DNA from: Thalassiosira profunda
Lineage: Eukaryota > Bacillariophyta > Thalassiosirophyceae > Thalassiosirales > Thalassiosiraceae
Reading direction: 5' to 3'
Length of the DNA: 12,630 nt
Assembly (NCBI GenBank): GCA_036939355.1
Contig: JALLAP010000479.1
Span: 1-12,630 of the forward strand
Position numbers and translations under genes: made by a program. Shown in pieces: positions 6,934 to 12,630 of the stretch (position 1 is the first letter of the stretch; the number at the start of each line of letters is the position of its first letter). The notes below the pieces were generated by a model, which saw nothing but the letters and a program-made list of their open reading frames with translations, had not been told where the DNA came from and did no database searches.

Positions 6934-9900
6934 CTAACTAGTCTCCGGCAGTTGTGTCAACTCTTGGTTCTGTGCAATCAACTGGGACAGCATGGCCTTC
7001 ATTTCCTTCATTTCGGTGGAGAGCTCCTGTATCTTGTCTTCCAATACATCCACCTTGCCTTGCACGGCATCCACCTTGCCTTCGACAGCTTTCCGCATCC
7101 CGTCCACCTTGGATTCCACGGCACCGGGCTCCGTCGCTCCCTCTAGCCTCCTCGCGTTGTTGTTGGGCTCGAACAGGTTATTGGTTGCGTCTGCCTTTTG
7201 TGCCGTCGGTTGTTTTTTCTCGCACTTGGGTCTCTTGCCCCCCGGCGCACCGGTAGAGCCGACGCTCCGCATGATTGTGGCAACGTCGCTCTGAATTTTC
7301 TCTATCGCAGCCAGCATGGTATCGTCGTTGTGTTCGGTCTCATTCACTTTGTCGATGATTTCTTCCTCGTACTCAAGTATTTCTTCCTCGTATTCGAGTA
7401 TTTTGTCTTGCTTGCCAACAACCGAATCCGCGCTCCAGTCAACCGACAGCTTGAAAAGCTCTGGAAGAGGAGGCGAGCCTTCCTCCTGTAAGCGCCGACC
7501 CGACGAGTCAACGCCCAGTACTCTGCTGCACACGGAGCTGAGGCGACTGACACTTGCCCCGGGCCAGGCACTCAACATCTGGATGCCAAGGTAGTTACAC
7601 ATGCAATTTGTGTCTGAACAAAGTAATGTGAGTGGCGGCAGAACTCTGCATCCAAAGTAAAGTACCTATCGCATCCTCAAACTCACACTGATTGACGTCG
7701 TTCGTGATGTCTTGGTGACGATTTTGCAGTTCTTGGCGCATCTGGGTGTGCTGGTCCACCATATTCAAGCTTATTTTGACCAGTGAGTCGTAGCTCCACT
7801 TGTGGAACCAGTAATTCTGATAGTAGGTCGCTTTGCTGTACCCGTACATGTCCAACTCCTCGTAGGGCTTTATTGCAGCCTTTGAATACTCCCACACGAC
7901 CCCGTGGTAGCTGGTCGAAGCACAAAACGTGAGCAAGAGGACCCAAGGCAGGAGTTGTGTTCTAATTGGCACGCATCGCTTCAGGTCGATACTCACGCTC
8001 CTTTGATCGTCAGCACAGCTAACCACAAGAATGTCTGGGCAGTTTTTTTGGCATACCAGGAGGCCGTCCCCAGGCCTAATCGACAACCTACTTCCAAGAA
8101 ACTCGCAGGTTTTTCAGCAGCTTCAAGTGCAGCCACTCCTGCTTTGCATGCTAGGAATGCCGGGATCGTAGTACCCAGAATAACGGCATCAAATATTGCT
8201 TTGCATTTGGCGTCCAATATTTCACGCTTTGCCTTGAGCACCTTATACTTCAGCCCAAGTTTCTCGCAACCCAATTCGGCCTTTTCTCGGGCGCTCTCTG
8301 CCTTCTCGAGTAGTTTCTTCATGGTATCGTAGGCGTCGCCCTTCAGAATCCCAAGGCTGAACTTCAATGCCTTCAAATTTGTGAGGGCTTTCTTCGAGTC
8401 GGTGCCTTCGAGCTCAGCAACAACGGATTTGTCTCCCTTCTCGGGAGGTTTAAACGTGGTCAGTGGATCGAAATCAAGTGGCGGATCGGGCGGATACCTA
8501 ACAAAGAACAAGATGTTGAGGTGCATGCGTTGGACGAACAACACACACAAAAGCCTCTCCCCTCTTACACAATGTCTTGGTACTCCACTTGCTCGAACGT
8601 TGCTGGGGGACCGTTTGCCTCGTCTGCGACAAACTGGAGATCGTCGAAGAATTCGTCGCACCTGGTTGATACACAATTCGAGGAAGTGTAGACACCTTGA
8701 GAGGAAACTGGCTGAACAAACCACAAGCGCTCAAGCCGCGCACAAAACTCACTTCCACTCGTCAAAGGTCTCGCAGACCTCGTGGTCGTCGAGGTGGTCT
8801 CCTTCGTATCCCAGCGCAATGGGCGCTTGCTCGCACTGCGCAAGATTCAAGGGATCGTAGATGTCCACCTCGTTCTCGCGCACCCAATCTTCAAAGACTT
8901 GCCGGAAGCCCGGATCGTCCTTGTGCGGACGGGCATCGATGCAGCGATGGAGCGTGAAGCACGGCGTCCGGTAGAATGTGCCACCGCCATTGGCGCAGGC
9001 CTCAGGCGACATCCCAAAGTGCCACTCTCCTCGCTCTTGGCACTTCATGCCTGCGTCCGCTCGGGCGGCGGTGTACTGCAGCAGTGCATGCCAGTGAATA
9101 TGTTAAGAAGATCCTCAAACCATTTGCAAAGTGTACACACAACCCGTACTTACATGATCGCCCCAGAAAGGAGAGTTGGGATCCGTTTCGGTGGGGGTGT
9201 CAAGGCAGCAATATCCCGGCATTGCGTCGTCCACCACAGGCGAACGGGGCAGTGGCCAGCTGTACCGCGGGTACGTGAGGAGAAGCTGAGTTCTGCAGTA
9301 CTCCCAAAAGCTGTGGCACGCGCCGTCGGCCTCCATTGAGAAGGGATTGTCTGGTTCGTCGAGCCAGCTGTCTTGACAGGTGTAGTCGCGATTGTCATTG
9401 CAGTACTGGACAGGATACTGATACTCGCTCTCGGGGAACTCCGCTTCAAGGTCAGGGAACGTTGCATTGCGACAGTGCTTTGCGAAGGTGTAGCATTCAA
9501 AGTTGGCCTCGGGAGTGAAGGGAACGTCGTCGAGCCAGCTCAACTGGCACGTCTGGCTTTCGCTGCAGGGCTGCGTGGAACTTTTGTCTCCAGCTGTTCC
9601 CGACAATCCTCCCAAAATCGATGGCATTGGTACATTGGAGGAACCAAGCCTCGGCACTCGTACCAGAAATGGTAGCAACCCCGTTCATTATTGGGAAAAG
9701 GATTGGCATCGTCCGTGAGCCAGTTCTCGTCGCAGAAATCAAACGAGCAGGTCCAATTGAAGGGATCGCCCGGAATGTCGCTGCTGGGGTATGGAAAGTT
9801 TCTGTACATTTCGGTGAAGTTCGTCAGGTCGTAGCGGTTGGAGGTGTCCGACAACCACGCTCTTTGGCACGACCTGATATTTCTTTCGTCGTCGACATCG

Positions 9901-12630
9901 TATGGGTCGACGTTCGTGTCCTCGCAAAACAGCTGTGGATCTCCAATTTTCGGCAACTGCGGCAGGTAGTACGGGTCCAAGTCTTGGATATCGAGGTACC
10001 ACGGCAGCCATTGAGGGTCGCCCTCGGGCTGAGAAATGTTCTGATACAAGCTGGTCCACCTATCCTCGAAGTCGATCTTTTCGGCGTCCTTGAGGCCTGT
10101 ATACCACTGGAACCATTGGGGATCCTCCGGCTGGTGGGAGAGACGGTTAGTGCGTGCAAAATGTGTGTGATGTGTATCATCGAAGCGAGGGGAACTTACT
10201 TGGCTGAAGGGATGGCACTGACCATCCCCATACGTCAAAGCACTGTTCACCTCGCCACTTGCAGTTGACCCCGCATTGCTCACGAGATCACCTGTATCAG
10301 GAAGAGTACCGGCATCGAAATGGCACCAGCACTCAGACCGATATGCAAACGAAAAGCCTCGGTAGCCGTAGCCCTCATCACAACCCATCACCAAGGACCC
10401 ACAGAACTCGGCACATTCAGACAAAGACATAGATTGAATCCTGAATATGCTTTGATACCGTTCACCATTGCGTGCACAGATCCCTGGAAAAGGATCCTCG
10501 TGATGCTGAGCAAGAGAAGGTTTAGGGTTGGGGTTAGACGGAAGGAGGGAAAATATCGAGAGTTGCCTTGACCAGCAGGACTCACTGGCAAAAACGGCGA
10601 ACTGTTCCAAGGACAGACAAGAGCTGTGGAGAGAAGGCGATGAGATCATGAGCAAACGAAGGAAGCAACTGCTCTCTGCTCAAGTGACAAACGACTCACA
10701 TTTGACGGCCTTGGCCGTGGAGATGATCGATCCAATAGATACGGATCGACCCACGAGGAATGCCAAGCTCTCGTCGCAGGCCTGGACCAACGCCAAGGGC
10801 GGTCCCAACTTCGCGTTGCAAAAGTTGGATGCTGGGTCGTTGGACGTGCCGCTGTCATAACGGTACCCCGTGTAAGTTGCAATTCCATGTTTGTCAGGTC
10901 CGGTCCACTCGAATCCAATAGGAAAGTGGGTGTTGGTAAAGTCTGCCAAGGCAGGACTGGCCTCGTCCACGCGCATGGGATTCTCGCGAGGAAAAATGCT
11001 CGTATCGCGAGCAGAATACAGGTCTTCGAACGCAGCAACGGCTTCCGCGCAGCTGGAGTAGGCTGCCGATGGCTTCCCCTGCGCACAAACCTCCGGCTCC
11101 GTCTCTGTGGAAGACCACACCAGTGTCGTGTCGAAGTGGCAGCCCGTGAATGCCGCGCAGTTGTTCTCGAGCTCGCTCTTGGTGCACAGTCGGCCGCCCA
11201 TGTCGGCGCAGTATTCCTGGAATTGATTAGACGTAGACAGTTGGGGTTAGATGGGAAAGGCATTCAGAACATACTGCCCAACTTTCGTCTCACCTCCGCA
11301 TGGCCGTACGTCATGAACAAGCACTCCTCGTCCTCGTCGTTGTTATCGTTGCGGAAATAAACATTCATTGGATCGTTGGGATCATTGACTGTCATTGAGA
11401 GGTCGCTGCACGTTGTCGATCGAGAACAGCCCCATTCTGCGGCGGAACCCAATTTCCTGTACTCGAACGAAACACAAGACGAATCGGCGCTGCACAGATT
11501 GGCGCATTCTTGCACGGTCAACCCTTGCAGATTCTCTTTTCGGCCCGCACAGCCCCCGGTATCAAACATAGTGTATCCGACCGGTTGGAGGTCATAATGC
11601 TTAAAAAACCACGCCTCGTGTCTTGGTTCCCTGGTCGCCGGTTCCGTGAGGCTGTAATGGTTGCACGTCGACGACAACCGACATGCGGTGGCATTCAAGT
11701 CAAAGGACCGGCAGTCTGAATTGGCACTGCATGCGTCGGCACAGGCTTGAGCGTTGGATTCAATGAAGTCCTCAATGAACTCATTGTTCTCGAGGCACTG
11801 CCGCGCAGGGTACCCCGTGTACCCACTCGGCGCGTCAATGGGAGCGGCAGGCAGTTCGCCGGTCCACATTTGCTCCATCGAGAATGGACACTTCGCGCGG
11901 GACCTCGTCCACACGTCGCTCTCTTCCGGGGAGGGACTGTCGTCCCGGCAGCAGCGGACGGCACGGCGATGTCTGAACAGAGTTTCCCCGGGTTGAGGTG
12001 GTCGGGGTGTCTGGGGGAGGGGGTTAGCGCGGTAACATGACATGTGTATCATTTCAAGCGAGGGGACTCACTGGATTGAAGGGATGGCACTCCCATACAG
12101 AACCCGTAGCACCGTCCACCTCGCCACTTGCAGTTGATGCCGAAAAACCTGGCTCAGCGCCTGCAGGGATAGGAGGAAGAGTACCAGCATCGAATTGGCA
12201 AGCGCAAGTTTTGGATGTTCGAGAGAAGCCTCGGTAGCCCTCTTCACAACCCATGACCGACCCACAGAACTCGGCACATTCCGACGCAGACCCAACCAGA
12301 CTTTTGACTATGCTTTGATAATTAGCACCATTGCGTGCACAGAACCCCAAAATCCCATTTTTGTGATGCTGAGCAAAAGAAGGGTTAGACGGAAGGAGGG
12401 AAACCCTCGAGCGTTGCCATGACCGGCAGGACTCACATCTATAAACCGCCCGCTGTACTTGGATCTCAGGCAATTGCCGCCGGCAACGGCCCAATTCCGA
12501 AACTCGAAGAATCGCCCCAGCACATCCAGGTCGAGCTTGGTCCTTGTGTTGACGGCGCGGCAAACCTGGTCTACTGACAGCTGGTGGGAGCGCTCATTCG
12601 GATCAGAGCAGCTCTCAGCCTCGCAGGCGG
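6934..12630 (-). CDS. Tandem gene copy 2: secreted-type PAN/Cys-rich multidomain protein with coiled coil; frameshifted, 5' end outside window
   Basis: Twelve visible exons, read downward: >12630..12437, 12368..12072, 12010..11294, 11216..10700, 10623..10586, 10505..10200, 10130..9154, 9075..8753, 8661..8569, 8497..7997, 7910..7687, 7613..6934 (stop TAG 6936..6934). Introns are 68, 61, 77, 76, 80, 69, 78, 91, 71, 86 and 73 bp, all GT-AG. The domain order is as in copy 1, but with an N-terminal Cys segment and a second PAN/WSC-like module that copy 1 lacks. A 16-bp deletion at about 9576/9577, compared with copy 1, shifts the frame after ETKVP and leads to a stop at 9542..9540. As written, the product would end there (about 885 visible residues) without the later Cys modules and coiled coil. 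All downstream exons stay open with conserved splice sites, so the shift is either very recent, an assembly error, or a start of pseudogenisation. The true start codon lies beyond the window. Confidence 0.8.
7048..7089 (-). repeat. 21-bp minisatellite, two units (copy 2)
   Basis: Units 7048..7068 and 7069..7089 correspond to the seven-unit array at 1575..1721. They encode AVEGKVD and AVQGKVD. Confidence 0.95.
7358..7399 (-). repeat. 21-bp direct repeat coding ILEYEEE heptads (copy 2)
   Basis: Two units (7358..7378 and 7379..7399), identical in arrangement to 1990..2031 in copy 1, so this duplication predates the gene duplication or has been kept uniform by gene conversion. Confidence 0.9.
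7687..7910 (-). other. Copy 2 exon: Tyr-rich conserved segment
   Basis: 224 bp, colinear with 2321..2544. It encodes YHGVVWEYSKAAIKPYEELD, YGYSKATYYQNYWFHKW and QTQMRQELQ-type helix residues, with only a few replacements. Donor at 7686..7681, acceptor GACCAG at 7911..7916. Confidence 0.65.
7997..8497 (-). other. Copy 2 exon: Ala/Lys-rich helical domain
   Basis: 501 bp against 498 in copy 1. The proline-rich entry (YPPDPPLDFDPLTTFKPP) and exit (LTIKGA) are conserved. The middle (KAIFDAVILGTTIPAFLACK, VAALEAAEKPASFLEVGC) differs strongly from copy 1, while exons on both sides are nearly identical. Confidence 0.65.
8569..9075 (-). other. Copy 2 exons: Cys-rich acidic segment (two exons)
   Basis: Exon 9075..8753 is the same length as in copy 1 (323 bp), with CANGGGTFYRTPCFTLHRC and CETFDEW. 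Exon 8661..8569 gives CDEFFDDLQFVADEANGPP to QDI. The intron 8662..8752 (91 bp) contains indels relative to copy 1, supporting the choice of the CAACCAG acceptor in both copies. Confidence 0.65.
9154..10130 (-). other. Copy 2 exon: Cys/Trp modules, with frameshifting 16-bp deletion
   Basis: It is nearly identical to 3800..4827 of copy 1 from PQWFQWYTG onward. Two deletions are seen relative to copy 1: 16 bp at about 9576/9577 (removing the EWQYPT-coding stretch and shifting the frame), and an in-frame 6 bp near 9529 (WLEGNDVPF becomes WLDDVPF). Exon length 977 is not a multiple of three although both borders are phase 0, which independently shows the shift. Confidence 0.8.
9540..9576 (-). other. 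Frameshift tail and premature stop in copy 2
   Basis: After KVP the shifted frame reads RSPAAKARRAS and stops (TGA at 9542..9540). The original frame resumes immediately as TQPCSESQTCQLSWL in the other phase. No GT-AG pair that would splice out the lesion is evident at the deletion site. Confidence 0.75.
10200..10505 (-). other. Copy 2 internal PAN/WSC-like module exon (absent at this place in copy 1)
   Basis: 102 codons, phase 0-0: HHEDPFPGICARNGERYQ, SLSECAEFCGS, GYRGFSFAYRSECWCHFDAG, GQCHPFSQ. It lies between the RLCT exon and the Cys/Trp exon. In copy 1 those two exons are separated by a single 84-bp intron. Both flanking introns resemble those of the N-terminal module. Confidence 0.8.
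10586..10623 (-). other. Copy 2 38-bp micro-exon (SLVCPWNSSPFLP)
   Basis: It is bounded by acceptor CTCCACAG (intron 10624..10699) and donor GTGAGTCC (intron 10506..10585). With the carried T it gives exactly 13 codons, phase 1 in, phase 0 out. Independent support comes from copy 1, where SPFLPHHEDPFPG is encoded without any intervening intron at 6618..6634 onward. Confidence 0.75.
10700..11216 (-). other. Copy 2 exon: RLCTKSEL cysteine domain
   Basis: 517 bp, homologous to 4912..5434 of copy 1. It starts EYCADMGGRLCTKSEL with the same C..FTGCHFDTTLVW core. Compared with copy 1 it lacks two codons in the GPDKHGIATYTG region (copy 1: GPDEHEHGIATYTG). It ends in phase 1 at GTGAGT. Confidence 0.75.
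11294..12010 (-). other. Copy 2 exon: VRCC segment and two PAN/Apple domains
   Basis: 239 codons, phase 0-0. It carries RRAVRCCRDDSPSPEE, a single WTRSRAK unit, PAN1 (ACADACSANSDCRSFDL...CRLSSTC) and PAN2 (QECANLCSADSSCVSFEYR...WGCSRSTTC). All PAN cysteines match copy 1. The linker between the PANs has in-frame length differences (REPRHEAW insertion; GRKEN in place of GQNDIAEN). Confidence 0.8.
12072..12368 (-). other. Copy 2 N-terminal PAN/WSC-like module exon
   Basis: 99 codons, phase 0 at both ends. It encodes HHKNGILGFCARNGANYQ, SASECAEFCGS, GYRGFS, CACQFDAGTLPPIPAG and ECHPFNP. It is homologous to the internal module at 10200..10505, and both flanking introns are homologous to those of that module too, the pattern expected of a shuffled exon. 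Confidence 0.75.
12437..12630 (-). other. Copy 2 first visible exon: Cys-containing N-terminal segment
   Basis: Open to the window edge and ends in phase 0 at donor GTGAGT (12436..12431). It encodes CEAESCSDPNERSHQLS, VDQVCRAVNTRTKLDLDVLG and a GGNCLRSKYSGRFID end. It has no counterpart in copy 1. It is not recognised, but the Cys content fits the rest of the ectodomain. Confidence 0.6.

Larger units (their letters stand above)
6934..7613 (-). other. Copy 2 terminal exon: coiled coil with two heptad units
   Basis: Homologous to 1458..2245 but 108 bp shorter, chiefly because only two AV[EQ]GKVD units are present instead of seven. It ends ELTQLPETS with TAG at 6936..6934. The copy 1 ending is different (ELTQASSARD) because of an indel just before a TAGTTAG double stop. 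Confidence 0.8.
6718..12630. repeat. Tandem segmental duplication, unit 2
   Basis: Head-to-tail partner of 1216..6634. It extends past unit 1 at the 5' side of the gene (12437..12630 has no counterpart) and contains an additional exon module (about 10131..10585). Confidence 0.9.

Noticed and set aside
10586..10607. Acceptor AACAG inside the micro-exon (matching the point where copy 1 similarity ends)
   Set aside because: It would put the following module out of frame. The CACAG acceptor at 10624 gives 13 whole codons and the correct frame.

Overview
The window looks like nuclear DNA of a unicellular eukaryote, most likely a stramenopile alga such as a diatom; this is an inference. The genes are split by many short introns (61 to 98 bp) with GTGAGT or GTAAGT donors, CTAAC-like branch sites and pyrimidine-rich AG acceptors. 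The encoded proteins are large, cysteine-rich, secreted-type mosaics of PAN/Apple-like modules. There is no bacterial operon layout, Shine-Dalgarno site, tRNA, rRNA, CRISPR array or recognisable transposon. All supported genes lie on the minus strand.

Layout from low to high coordinate: (1) 1..985, the 5' part of a Ser/Gly/Arg-rich protein that appears to enter a WW domain as it runs off the window. (2) 986..1457, the upstream region of that gene plus the 3' flank of the next. (3) 1458..6634, copy 1 of a large nine-exon gene, truncated at its 5' end. (4) 6635..6933, a short spacer plus the 3' flank of copy 2. (5) 6934..12630, copy 2 of the same gene: twelve visible exons, running off the window at its 5' end.

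Copies 1 and 2 are a head-to-tail tandem duplication with a repeat distance of about 5.4 to 5.8 kb. Splicing each copy with conserved GT-AG signals gives one multidomain protein. In order it has: a cysteine-rich N-terminal segment (copy 2 only), a PAN/WSC-like module, a 'VRCC' segment, two PAN/Apple domains, an 'RLCTKSEL' Cys domain, an optional second PAN/WSC-like module (copy 2 only), a set of Cys/Trp modules, another Cys-rich region, an Ala-rich helical region and a C-terminal coiled coil. The many cysteines and N-glycosylation sequons suggest an extracellular or cell-surface protein, perhaps in adhesion or carbohydrate/protein binding; the function is not established.

The two copies are damaged in complementary ways. 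Copy 1 keeps an open frame from its truncated start to the stop, but its 5' exons are gone and the upstream flank is the 3' flank of copy 2. Copy 2 keeps its 5' exons but carries a 16-bp deletion near 9576 that shifts the frame and brings in an early stop, while every downstream exon and splice site stays intact. The most notable details are the loss from copy 1 of an 80-bp intron that copy 2 retains, a phase 0-0 PAN/WSC-like exon that was duplicated together with its flanking introns, a chimeric module at the start of copy 1, and a 21-bp (one heptad) minisatellite present seven times in copy 1 and twice in copy 2.
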